Shown here piece after piece: positions 8,114-14,521 of a stretch of DNA of 15,954 nt. The notes beneath the pieces were generated by a model. That model was not told where the DNA came from and did no database searches. It worked only from the letters and a program-made list of their open reading frames with translations. This DNA is from an uncultured Duganella sp. (GTDB lineage: Bacteria > Pseudomonadota > Gammaproteobacteria > Burkholderiales > Burkholderiaceae), in contig CAMLSG010000124.1 in assembly GCA_946482635.1 (NCBI GenBank), forward strand, positions 1 to 15,954, given 5' to 3'. How positions within the stretch are numbered: position 1 is the first letter of the stretch; each line of letters starts with the position of its first letter. The position numbers and the translations under genes were made by a program.

Positions 8114-8171
8114 TTGGCCGATAGTGTGCATATGCATCATTTTCGGCCAACCCTGCGCCACCCTCGGCCAA
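8114..8171. promoter_or_regulatory. Repeated-motif operator between the SLAC1 operon and sugE
   Basis: The octamer TCGGCCAA occurs three times: inverted at 8114-8121 (as TTGGCCGA), and direct at 8143-8150 and 8164-8171. The two direct copies are exactly 21 bases apart, two helical turns, which is how AraC-type regulators bind. The first two copies form an inverted repeat around TGCATATGCA, itself a perfect 10-base palindrome at 8127-8136. The site lies between two divergent genes, one of which is co-transcribed with an AraC-domain regulator, the obvious candidate to bind here. Confidence 0.6.
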
Positions 8172-8235
8172 GGCCATTCCTCCCGGGGCGCGCCGGCCCG
8201 ACAATGGCCGCCCCCAAACAAGGAAAGGAAGAAAA

Positions 8236-8553
8236 ATGCCCTGGATTCTGTTGACCATCGCCGGCTTGCTGGAAATCGCATTTGCGCTCGGGATGAAGTG
8301 GTCGCAAGGTTTTACACGCCCTATGCCGGGCGTGTTCACCTCGATGGCCGGATTGGCCAGCATCTACCTGCTGTCGCTGGCCTTGCGCACGTTGCCGGTG
8401 GGGACGGCCTATGCCGTTTGGACCGGCATCGGCGCGGTTGGCACGGCCGCGATGGGCGTGCTGTTCATGGGTGATTCGTCATCGCCCGCGCGCCTGGCGT
8501 GCATGGCCGCCATTGTCGGCGGCGTGGCGGGCTTGAAGCTGGTGTCGAACTAG
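8236..8553 (+). CDS. sugE: SMR-family guanidinium exporter (SugE/Gdx type)
   Basis: This 105-residue protein is a small multidrug resistance family member with four hydrophobic helices. It works as a dual-topology dimer in the inner membrane, exchanging substrate for protons. The essential glutamate is E13 in helix one. The GMKWSQGF segment after it, with a lysine close to the end of the helix, marks the SugE/Gdx branch, which exports guanidinium, rather than the EmrE branch of broad drug pumps. The AYAVWTGIGAVGTAAMGV helix is also typical. AAGGAAG lies just before the ATG. No guanidine riboswitch was recognised in the leader, although these genes often have one. Instead the upstream region has the repeated TCGGCCAA motif. 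The stop overlaps the stop of the convergent gene in a CTAG. Confidence 0.93.
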   Translation: MPWILLTIAGLLEIAFALGMKWSQGFTRPMPGVFTSMAGLASIYLLSLALRTLPVGTAYAVWTGIGAVGTAAMGVLFMGDSSSPARLACMAAIVGGVAGLKLVSN

Positions 8554-8849
8554 GCTTCCTGCGCGCCGAAGCGGGACATGATGCGGTCGGCTTGCTCGCG
8601 TTGGGCGTCGTCGTCGACGTCGACAGACAGCAGGGCGGCCGGGCGATCCGGCTTGTCGGTATTGTCGACATCGTCCGGCGTAAGCGAATCCATGATGTTC
8701 TGCACGGCTGACGCGGTGGTGCTCAGCGGACGTGCTTCATGCAGGTTCAGTTGTACGGCCGAATTGGCAAAGCCCTCGGCCAGCAGGGCGCTGCGTGCGC
8801 CTTCTGCATCCGCGATCTGGCGGAAATTTCGGTAAATGGTGCTTGGCAT
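8550..8849 (-). CDS. Conserved-looking small protein of unknown function (99 aa)
   Basis: I do not recognise the family. The 99-residue product has no signal peptide or membrane segment. The N-terminal part reads like a short alpha/beta unit (IYRNFRQIADAEGARSALLAEGF, then a predicted strand AVQLNLHE). A polar stretch with several Asp follows, and the C-terminal RPAALLSVDVDDDAQREQADRIM unit again suggests strand plus helix, so a small ferredoxin-like or stress-protein fold is possible. AGGAGA precedes the ATG at good spacing, and codon use is normal for the window, so the gene is very likely real. It is convergent with sugE, sharing four bases at the stops. It follows the NTF2-like gene on the same strand after 56 bases and could be the last gene of that run. 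Confidence 0.75.
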   Translation of the reverse strand: MPSTIYRNFRQIADAEGARSALLAEGFANSAVQLNLHEARPLSTTASAVQNIMDSLTPDDVDNTDKPDRPAALLSVDVDDDAQREQADRIMSRFGAQEA

Positions 8850-8905
8850 GATAAGTCTCCTGTTTGGCGGGATTGTCGCGTAAGGCGCCGCAACGTGGCG
8901 CGCGC

Positions 8906-9337
8906 TTACTTGGCCTTTGCCTTGCGTGACGACCAGTGCAAATGGACGATCTGCCAGCCATCGCCATGCTGTTCCAGCACGGCGGTTTCGAGCCCGAAAA
9001 GGTGGACATCGGCATCCTGGTAGCTGCCGGTCGTTTCCGTTTCGCGCATCACGATCGCGGTCGCGCCATCGCGCCGTTCTTCGTGGCGCAGCACGCGTGA
9101 TTTGGTCGTACGCAGGAAGGCGATGTCGCTGTCGAGATGGTGCGCGGCATATTCGTCGCGGCTATTTTCGGTATAGCCCGATTCGAATATCTTTACCTTG
9201 GGGCTGAGCAGCGACAGCGCCACATCGCGCTTGCCTTCAGCCAGCGCACGCTGGAACGCATCCATGGTTTCCGCCGGCGTGGCGGCCAATGCGGGCAGGC
9301 TGGCCGCGGCCAGCAGCAGGCAGGCGAGGATTCGCAT
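8906..9337 (-). CDS. Secreted NTF2/SnoaL-like (DUF4440-type) protein
   Basis: This 143-residue protein starts with a cleavable signal peptide (MRILACLLLAAASLPALA, about 1-19), so it is exported to the periplasm. The rest looks like the cone-shaped NTF2/SnoaL fold. The first helices contain AETMDAFQRALAEGKRDVALSLL, a KIFESGYTENSRDEYAAHHL segment follows, and the end has the alternating strands and GDGWQIVHLHWSSR pattern usual for DUF4440-like proteins. Members are often small-molecule binders or of unknown role, and no catalytic residue can be assigned. The ATG at 9337 shares one base with the stop of the ABM-type gene upstream, so the two are translated together. An open frame to 9472 exists but would bury the signal peptide. 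Confidence 0.8.
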   Translation of the reverse strand: MRILACLLLAAASLPALAATPAETMDAFQRALAEGKRDVALSLLSPKVKIFESGYTENSRDEYAAHHLDSDIAFLRTTKSRVLRHEERRDGATAIVMRETETTGSYQDADVHLFGLETAVLEQHGDGWQIVHLHWSSRKAKAK

Positions 9338-9636
9338 CAGAACCCAGCGACGACGTTGGTGGTGTGTTCGACGCGAGGCGTGTTGGCGAAGTACTGGCCG
9401 ACCATGCCGCGCCATGCCTGGAAGTCCTCGCTGCCGCGGAAATCGACGGTGTGGTTTTCCAGCGTTTCCCACACGATGACCAGCATATAGGTGTTGGCGC
9501 GCTCGATCACGCGTTCCAGCCCCATCGACTTGCAGCCTTTGGCGCGCTGGAACAGCGGCACGGCCTTCTGCACCGCCGCTTCAAACTCGGCACCCTGGCC
9601 ATCCTTGATCTCAAATTCCGCCAGCTCGTAAATCAT
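9337..9636 (-). CDS. ABM-fold (antibiotic biosynthesis monooxygenase family) protein
   Basis: This 99-residue protein has the pattern of the dimeric ferredoxin-like ABM/YgiN family: a first strand IYELAEFEIKDG, helix EFEAAVQKAVPLFQRAKGC, central strands with NTYMLVIVWETLENHTVDF, and helix EDFQAWRGMVGQYF. Members oxidise quinol-like substrates without a cofactor, degrade heme, or have no known role. The Asn/Trp/His set of IsdG-type heme oxygenases is not clearly present (residue 7 is Glu), so heme degradation is not claimed despite the iron-uptake gene upstream. AAGGA precedes the ATG. The gene lies 48 bases after the siderophore receptor on the same strand, with no terminator seen between. 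Its stop overlaps the NTF2-like gene. Confidence 0.82.
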   Translation of the reverse strand: MIYELAEFEIKDGQGAEFEAAVQKAVPLFQRAKGCKSMGLERVIERANTYMLVIVWETLENHTVDFRGSEDFQAWRGMVGQYFANTPRVEHTTNVVAGF

Positions 9637-9684
9637 CGGGACATTCCTTTCGCAAAGTAATGCCCCGATTGTGCCTGAGTTGGA

Positions 9685-11772
9685 TCAGAAGCGGTAGCGG
9701 GCCGTCACGCGGAAATTGCGTGGTGCGCCCGGCAGGTTAAGCAGCTTGCTTGACCCGTGGCCGGAAACGATGTATTCGCGGTCGAACAGGTTGTTCACGT
9801 TCAGCTGCACGTCGTAGGACGCGGTGCGGTAAGCCAGCATGGCGTCGACCACGGTGTAGCCTGGCAGCGTGGTGGTGTTGCCCGGATTGGCAAAGCGATC
9901 GCCCTGGTAGTTCACACCGGCGCCGGTGAACCAGCCGCCGCCCAGCGCCTTGTTCAACCAGATGTTGGCGCTGCGCTTGGGCGTCAGCGTCGGTTGTTTG
10001 CCTTGCACATTCTGGCCGTCGTCGCGGGCGATGGACTTGATGATTTCCGCGTCCAGCAGCGCCAGGCCGGAAGCCACTTGCCAGCCCTGGCCCAGCTCAC
10101 CGGTGAAGGTCAGCTCCAGGCCATCGGTACGCTGGGTGCCGACCGGCATGACGGTGTTGGTGACCGGATCGGTCGCCTTGATGCCGGTGCGCTGCAGGCG
10201 GAACAGCGATGCGCCAACAGTCGCCTGGCCATCGAACAGGTCGACCTTGGCGCCTACTTCCTTGTTGGTGGTTTCTTCCGGTTCGATGGTGGCGTTGTTG
10301 GCTGCCAGTGCGAAGGTTTCACCCGAAGGCTGGAAGGACTTGCTGAACGAAGCGTAGTAGGAAACGGTGCCGCTTGGCTGGTACACCAGGCCGGCGCGCG
10401 GGCTCCATGCGCGGTCGGTGCGTTCCAGGTTCTTCTGGCCAACGCGGCGCTCGCGCGTCTCCTGGCTGAAATCGTCGTAGCGCACGCCTGCCAGCAGTTT
10501 CCACTGCGGCGTCAGCGTCGCCAGGTCCTGCACGTAGACGCTCTTGTTCTTCATGATGCCCAGGTTGTCGGTGCCTGGCGCCACGTTGGCTTCCAGTTGC
10601 AGCACCGGTAGCACCGGCTTGAACAGGTTGACCGTGGCTACATTGGTCTTGGAGCGGTTGACCTGGTCCTTGTCCTGCTTGCCGATTTCAATGCCGTACA
10701 GGAGCTGGTGCTGCATGCCGAAGAATTCTGCGCGCTGGGTCAACTCGGTCTGGTTGAAATAGCCGTCTTCTTCGCGGCGTACATTGCCGTGGGTGAGGGA
10801 AGCGGTTTGCGCTGCCTCATTGACGCTGCCCACCAGGGTGTTGTTGCGGTTCAGCGAGTAATCGTAGCGGCGGAAGGCATTGCGCAGCGACCAGTTGGCG
10901 TTGAGGCGGTGATCCAGCACCACGGCCAGCGATTTCACGCGCGCCTGGCTGAAGTCCGTGTCGCGCGCATTGGCGGCGCCGTAATAGGTGCCTGGATCCA
11001 CGTCGACCGGAAGGCCTTTGTAGGATGGGATGCCGAAGTCGGTCAGGCGGCGGTCGGACAGGTATTCGCCCTGCACCAGCAGCGAGGTATCGGCGCTCAG
11101 CTTCCACAGCAGGGAAGGCGACAGCGCCTCGCGCTTGAGGAATTGCTGGTCGCGGTAGCTGTCCGAATCTTCCTTGGCGCCGGTGACGCGGAAGGCTACG
11201 CCGCTGCCACTCAGGTTGCGCGCCACGTCGAACTCGCCACGCTTCTTGCTCCAGCTGCCGAAGGTCACGCTGGCTTCGGTGCGGTCGATGCCCGGCTTCT
11301 TGGTGATGCGGTTGATCATGCCGCCCGAAGAACCGCGGCCGTACAGCACCGAGGCCGGGCCCTTGATGACTTCAATCTGCTCGATATTGGACAGGTCGCG
11401 GAAGTACAGCGCGTCGTCGCGCATGCCATCGATGAACTGGTCGGCAATCGCGGTAAAGCCGCGGATGGTCACCTGGTCGCGCTGGCCGTCGCCGTGCGAC
11501 AGGCCCACGCCAGGGATGCCTTTTACCGCGTCTTCCATCGAGCTCACGCCTTTGTCGCGCAGCAGTTCCTGCGGCACCACGTTCACCGTTTGCGGAATGT
11601 CGCGCAGCGGCGCGTCGATCTTGGTGGCGCTGGTGGCGGTGCTCGGGTTGTAAGCGGCGTCACGGGCTGCAGTAACGGTGACAGAGGGGAGGGTGGCGTC
11701 TTCTGCGAATGCGGCGAAATGCGGCAAGGCCAGCGCAATGGCAAGCGCCAGCGGGGATTTGTTCAACGACAT
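9685..11772 (-). CDS. TonB-dependent siderophore receptor
   Basis: This 695-residue outer-membrane receptor imports ferric siderophores using energy passed on by TonB-ExbBD. It has a signal peptide at about 1-23 (ending AAFA), a TonB-box-like LPSVTVTA at 28-35, and a plug domain with DIPQTVNVVPQELL, the TIRGF motif and IEVIKGPASVLYGRGSSGGMIN. A 22-strand-type barrel follows, closing with VNNLFDREYI and the terminal aromatic residue of YRF. The overall pattern is closest to the catecholate-type Fiu/FhuE-like receptors, but the ligand cannot be fixed from sequence alone. No FecI/FecR-type signalling genes are near and no N-terminal signalling extension is present. Control is therefore expected to be by Fur through the site at 11798-11816. 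AGGAAA precedes the ATG. Confidence 0.95.
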   Translation of the reverse strand: MSLNKSPLALAIALALPHFAAFAEDATLPSVTVTAARDAAYNPSTATSATKIDAPLRDIPQTVNVVPQELLRDKGVSSMEDAVKGIPGVGLSHGDGQRDQVTIRGFTAIADQFIDGMRDDALYFRDLSNIEQIEVIKGPASVLYGRGSSGGMINRITKKPGIDRTEASVTFGSWSKKRGEFDVARNLSGSGVAFRVTGAKEDSDSYRDQQFLKREALSPSLLWKLSADTSLLVQGEYLSDRRLTDFGIPSYKGLPVDVDPGTYYGAANARDTDFSQARVKSLAVVLDHRLNANWSLRNAFRRYDYSLNRNNTLVGSVNEAAQTASLTHGNVRREEDGYFNQTELTQRAEFFGMQHQLLYGIEIGKQDKDQVNRSKTNVATVNLFKPVLPVLQLEANVAPGTDNLGIMKNKSVYVQDLATLTPQWKLLAGVRYDDFSQETRERRVGQKNLERTDRAWSPRAGLVYQPSGTVSYYASFSKSFQPSGETFALAANNATIEPEETTNKEVGAKVDLFDGQATVGASLFRLQRTGIKATDPVTNTVMPVGTQRTDGLELTFTGELGQGWQVASGLALLDAEIIKSIARDDGQNVQGKQPTLTPKRSANIWLNKALGGGWFTGAGVNYQGDRFANPGNTTTLPGYTVVDAMLAYRTASYDVQLNVNNLFDREYIVSGHGSSKLLNLPGAPRNFRVTARYRF

Positions 11773-11797
11773 GCTATTTCCTAAGTGGCTGCGTAAT

Positions 11798-11816
11798 GAG
11801 AATTGTTATCATTAGC
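11798..11816 (-). promoter_or_regulatory. Fur box of the siderophore receptor gene
   Basis: Read on the minus strand, GCTAATGATAACAATTCTC matches the 19-base Fur consensus at 15 of 19 positions by hand alignment. It covers the predicted transcription start (about 11811), so iron-loaded Fur would block polymerase. Confidence 0.85.
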
Positions 11817-11817
11817 A

Positions 11818-11846
11818 ATTATGCGCCACCCAGGAAATTTGTTCAA
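11818..11846 (-). promoter_or_regulatory. Sigma-70 promoter of the siderophore receptor gene
   Basis: On the minus strand a TTGAAC -35 (11846-11841) and a CATAAT -10 (11823-11818) are separated by exactly 17 bases. The start point falls near 11811, inside the Fur box, leaving a leader of about 40 bases before the ATG. Confidence 0.75.
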
Positions 11847-11872
11847 CGGTAAAACTTGTACTGGATCAAGCT

Positions 11873-12151
11873 TTAGCGTTCGCTGCGCCGGACGGTATCG
11901 GGCCCGGTTTCCCGCTGTTCGCCTTGCCGGTATTGCGGGCCGGTCTGGAAACCGTGCTCGCGTTCGCCTTCGTCGACACAGCCCGACAGAAGGTCGTCGG
12001 TACGGCCAGCCGATTCCGCCGATTGCTGGTTGCCTTCCTGTGATTGGGATAGATTGCGGCGGCCAGTGCAACCGGCGCCCATGGTCGCAATGCTGCTGGT
12101 GCCATCGTGGGTCTGCTGCTCCAGGCTGCGTCCCTTGTTGAGTGTGGACAT
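11873..12151 (-). CDS. Tiny polar, probably disordered protein; possible paralogue of the one at 1933-2193
   Basis: I do not recognise the family. The 92-residue product is rich in Gln, Gly, Arg, Ser and Glu, with no membrane segment and two or three scattered cysteines. The ATG at 12151 follows a perfect AGGAGG at 5-base spacing, so translation is well supported; the earlier in-frame ATG at 12184 has no such site. Its central part contains NLSQSQEGNQQS, then GRTDDLL and DEGE. These line up in the same order with NLTGGNQQS, SRDDLM and DEEE in the protein at 1933-2193, suggesting two members of an undescribed family. It lies between the Fur-controlled receptor promoter and the solute-binding-protein gene, all on the minus strand. 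Confidence 0.65.
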   Translation of the reverse strand: MSTLNKGRSLEQQTHDGTSSIATMGAGCTGRRNLSQSQEGNQQSAESAGRTDDLLSGCVDEGEREHGFQTGPQYRQGEQRETGPDTVRRSER

Positions 12152-12208
12152 GATTGCCTCCTTGTAGCTAGGGCCAAAGTTCATTGTAGGCCTGTGGGGA
12201 GGAATTGC

Positions 12209-13000
12209 CTAATTCTCGGTGTACTTGCGGAGCAGCAGGTTGAAGCGCTTGTTACCCTCGGTGCCCATCCAGTTCCAGAGGGTATCGACCTCATGGCGAT
12301 GGGCCTCGTAAAAGGCGGAATTGGTCGCGATCCAGTTAAAGGATTTGAGCACGGGCTTCTCCAGCCGCACCAGTTGGCCCTTGTAGCGGTCGGCCACATA
12401 CTTGTCGAGGTCGGTCGCGGTGAGCATCGGAACCACGAAGGCATCGATGCGGCCAAGCTGGAGTTTCTCAAAATTGCTCGGAACGGTAGGGGCGCCCTGG
12501 TCGATGATTGCACCGGCCTTCTCCAGTCGCACCGCATAGGACGAACCGAACATCACTCCCACCCGTTTGCCGCGCACCATTTCCATCGGATCGAGATCGT
12601 GAGGGTAGCCATCCTTGGCACGCACGAAGGCCGCCACGACCAGTGTGGTGGCGCGCTTGGTGTCTGGCTTGCCATGTGCATCGCGTGGGAGCACGATGCC
12701 GGGTTGACCATCGGCCGTGATGTCGACCGGAACGAAGTCCACCGCGCCGCTGATGAGCGAGCTGCGCAAGCGCATCACCGGCAGCCGCACCAGCTCGATC
12801 GCACATCCACCGCTGGCGGCAAACTCGCGGATCCAATCAACGTTGGCGCCGGGCGGATCGGGCACGGTGGGGCCATTTCCCAGCCAATATGGCGGACGGT
12901 GCTGATCGGGGTAGGCGTAACGGATCGTGCCGCAGGCGGCAAGCACGGGATTGGCAGCGAGTGCGAGGAGCGCAGCCGCAATGAAAGCTATGCATTTCAT
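12209..13000 (-). CDS. Periplasmic solute-binding protein (SBP_bac_3-like), standalone
   Basis: This 263-residue exported protein resembles the family-3 extracellular solute-binding proteins that capture amino acids or similar small molecules. The signal peptide covers about 1-22. Because residues 20-23 read LAAC, it could be a lipoprotein anchored at C23, or a soluble protein cut before that region. After it come RYAYPDQHRPPYWLG, the VMRLRSSLISGAVDFVPVDIT segment typical of the first lobe, then GKRVGVMFGSSYAVRLEKAG and QLGRIDAFVVPM of the second lobe. No permease or ATPase gene lies beside it, so it may serve a transporter encoded elsewhere or act as a binding or sensor protein only. The ribosome-binding site before the ATG at 13000 is weak. 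It is divergent from the higA-like gene. Confidence 0.85.
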   Translation of the reverse strand: MKCIAFIAAALLALAANPVLAACGTIRYAYPDQHRPPYWLGNGPTVPDPPGANVDWIREFAASGGCAIELVRLPVMRLRSSLISGAVDFVPVDITADGQPGIVLPRDAHGKPDTKRATTLVVAAFVRAKDGYPHDLDPMEMVRGKRVGVMFGSSYAVRLEKAGAIIDQGAPTVPSNFEKLQLGRIDAFVVPMLTATDLDKYVADRYKGQLVRLEKPVLKSFNWIATNSAFYEAHRHEVDTLWNWMGTEGNKRFNLLLRKYTEN

Positions 13001-13071
13001 ACTGCTACTATTCTAAGCCAACAGTACGGCGGCAGGCTGGGCAGAGTAGAATCGTAGGGAAGGAGGCGACT

Positions 13072-13356
13072 ATGGAAACCACAATGCGCCCGATCCATCC
13101 GGGCGAAGTCCTGCTGGAAGAATTCATGGACCCGATGGGCCTGACTGCGAGCACGCTGGCAGGCGTGCTGCACCTGGAACCCGGCTACCTGACAGGCATC
13201 GTGCGGCAGGAGCGCAGCATCTCTCCCGCCACCGCGCAGCAACTGGCCAGCTATTTCGACACTACGCCTGAGTTCTGGCTCAACCTGCAAACCACCTACG
13301 ACGCGCGCAGGGCCTTGCTGAAAGGGCGGCGCGCGCTAAAACGCACGCTGCATTGA
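13072..13356 (+). CDS. higA: HigA-family antitoxin (XRE-type HTH), no adjacent HigB
   Basis: This 94-residue protein matches the HigA addiction-module antidote family. It begins with the hallmark RPIHPGEVLLEEFMDPMGLT at about 6-25, continues with the helix-turn-helix (STLAGVLHLEPGYLTGIVR), and then ERSISPATAQQLASYFDTTPEFWLNLQ with the TYDARRA end. In normal higBA loci the toxin lies immediately upstream, but here only 71 bases separate it from a divergent gene, and the ORF downstream does not resemble RelE/HigB. It is therefore an orphan in this window and may act as a plain repressor or as an antitoxin for a distant toxin. A perfect AGGAGG at 13061-13066 precedes the ATG by 5 bases. TAGAAT at 13047-13052 could be its -10. 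Confidence 0.9.
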   Translation: METTMRPIHPGEVLLEEFMDPMGLTASTLAGVLHLEPGYLTGIVRQERSISPATAQQLASYFDTTPEFWLNLQTTYDARRALLKGRRALKRTLH

Positions 13357-13581
13357 ATCACTGCGGCGGTCACTGGAGTGCCAGGGCAGGGAAGCAACCG
13401 AACGCACTTGTGTCGGAAAGCGCTCGGCGAATGAGCGGATCAGCATGTGTTCCACGCCGCACAGGGCGAGATAGGTGTAAGCCGAACCCTGGTCGAAAGC
13501 CAGGGCTGTGCGCACTGCCATGTCGAATCGTTCGGCAGTGCCGCTGTCGCTGCGTCGTTCCTGGTGACTTCGTTTTTCCAC
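13336..13581 (-). CDS. Small GTG-started protein of unknown function, convergent with higA
   Basis: I do not recognise this 81-residue product. It starts with GTG at 13581, and a perfect AGGAGG sits 5 bases upstream, the main evidence that it is translated. The middle (AERFDMAVRTALAFDQGSAYTYLALCGVEHMLIRSFAERF) looks like two amphipathic helices, with charged, Arg- and Ser-rich ends. It is not like RelE/HigB toxins. Its last 21 bases overlap the end of higA on the opposite strand. Without a family match it remains possible that the frame is spurious, but start signal and codon use are in its favour. Confidence 0.5.
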   Translation of the reverse strand: MEKRSHQERRSDSGTAERFDMAVRTALAFDQGSAYTYLALCGVEHMLIRSFAERFPTQVRSVASLPWHSSDRRSDSMQRAF

Positions 13582-13638
13582 GCTGCCTCCTCGAGCAAGC
13601 GCTTAGGCTACTGCGCTTAAAGGAGTGTGGTCTGTGCG

Positions 13639-14022
13639 TCAGTCCACATCGTGCAACCAATAGCCTTTCATGGTGGGGTCGAGTTTGACGGCCGCGATGC
13701 CAACCAATAGCCCGATGCAGCTGGCGATGAGTGCTGTCGCTAGACTTGTGGACAGAACCAATTTCGTGAAAAAGGCGAAAAAGTAGGCGCTACTCAGGAC
13801 AATCACGATTGGCAAGAACATCGGCTTGCGCCTGGTCGATTGAGCGATCGGCGTCGTGCTGGACTCTTTTTCTGCGAGGCTATGAATGGCGTCTGCAAGG
13901 AGCATTGCTTCACTGTCGGTTAGCGTGAGGTTGTTCTTTTGACTCTTGATCCGCACGTAGAGAGCCCGCAGTTGGCGAGCCCGTCCTTCTTGCTTTTGTT
14001 CAGTTTGCTCTTCGAACGACAT
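13639..14022 (-). CDS. Small two-helix membrane protein of unknown function
   Basis: I do not recognise this 127-residue protein. The first 65 residues are polar and probably helical (EEQTEQKQEGRARQLRALYV, then LTDSEAMLLADAIHSLAE) and would lie in the cytoplasm. Two hydrophobic segments follow at about 69-90 and 92-112, with a short tail that ends in Asp-Val-Asp. GGAGG lies a few bases before the ATG. It starts 12 bases after the end of the frameshifted membrane gene upstream, so the two form an operon and may have worked together. Base composition is more AT-rich than in the surrounding genes, a hint of later arrival in the genome. Confidence 0.75.
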   Translation of the reverse strand: MSFEEQTEQKQEGRARQLRALYVRIKSQKNNLTLTDSEAMLLADAIHSLAEKESSTTPIAQSTRRKPMFLPIVIVLSSAYFFAFFTKLVLSTSLATALIASCIGLLVGIAAVKLDPTMKGYWLHDVD

Positions 14023-14034
14023 CTTGGACCTCCG

Positions 14035-14473
14035 TTACTGGCCTAGAATTTGTTCCGCTTGTCGAGATTGGCTGTGCGAGAAAGCCGACGCTGAGGGCGG
14101 CAAAACCGTGAGACTTGCAAAGAACTTCAGGATTGGTCCCGGTCGCCATTGCGCGTCCCGTCCCCGCTCACTCATTGCCGCCAGCAGGAACATGAAACAG
14201 AATCCTGCACAAATCATACTCCACCACTTCAGGGATGAGCCGTCCGTGCTCGCTGCAAGACTCCGTACCGAGGCCTGGATTGCAATAATCAGGGCCCCGT
14301 ACAGCCAGCCGACCGGATCGAACGCTTCTCGCCAGACAAATGGCGGTGACCACGATCCTCTCGCGACCGCAATCATCAGCCCCCAAAGAATGTAAAGGAC
14401 GCCCGCACCAAAAGATTGGCAGCACGCCTTCGAAGATGAGCCATTTCATCTGGGCGTCTAGTGCCATCGTCAT
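14035..14473 (-). pseudogene. Small membrane protein gene with an apparent +1 frameshift
   Basis: The upstream frame begins ATGACGATG at 14473 and reads ALDAQMKWLIFEGVLPIF, a membrane-entry sequence. It then leaves the expected composition at a run of four T on the minus strand (14413-14410 in plus numbering). Dropping one T joins it to the frame that continues GAGVLYILWGLMIAVARGSW and ends at 14035. The rebuilt protein is about 143-145 residues with hydrophobic segments around 9-35, near 55-75 and near 85-105. Downstream reading in the original frame gives polar, Cys-rich sequence unlike a membrane protein. It could be a real pseudogene, a sequencing error in the homopolymer, or rarely a slippage site. 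If only the second frame is used, an ATG at 14376 would give a 113-residue product. The family is unknown. Confidence 0.65.
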
Positions 14474-14521
14474 ATCCCGTGTCTGCAGTAGACTCAGGAT
14501 ACCCACGAATCAATGTGTTCG

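Noticed and set aside
8064..8363. N-terminal extension of the SLAC1-type protein to 8363
   Set aside because: It would run through the operator region and antisense to sugE, is polar and unlike the family, and the start at 8063 has a fitting ribosome-binding site.
9337..9636. Heme-degrading IsdG-type monooxygenase, suggested by the iron-uptake context
   Set aside because: The Asn/Trp/His heme-site set cannot be placed; residue 7 is Glu. Only the ABM fold is supported.
10708..11784. Long plus-strand open frame (358 codons) opposite the siderophore receptor
   Set aside because: No domain pattern, rich in His, Gln, Ala and Val as a mirror of the receptor codons, and the receptor is unambiguous.
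12107..13057. Plus-strand open frame (316 codons) opposite the solute-binding protein
   Set aside because: The minus-strand frame has a signal peptide and lobe motifs; the plus frame has none and no good start.
13336..13581. HigB toxin partner for the HigA-like protein
   Set aside because: It is on the opposite strand, downstream, and shows none of the RelE/HigB strand pattern or catalytic residues.
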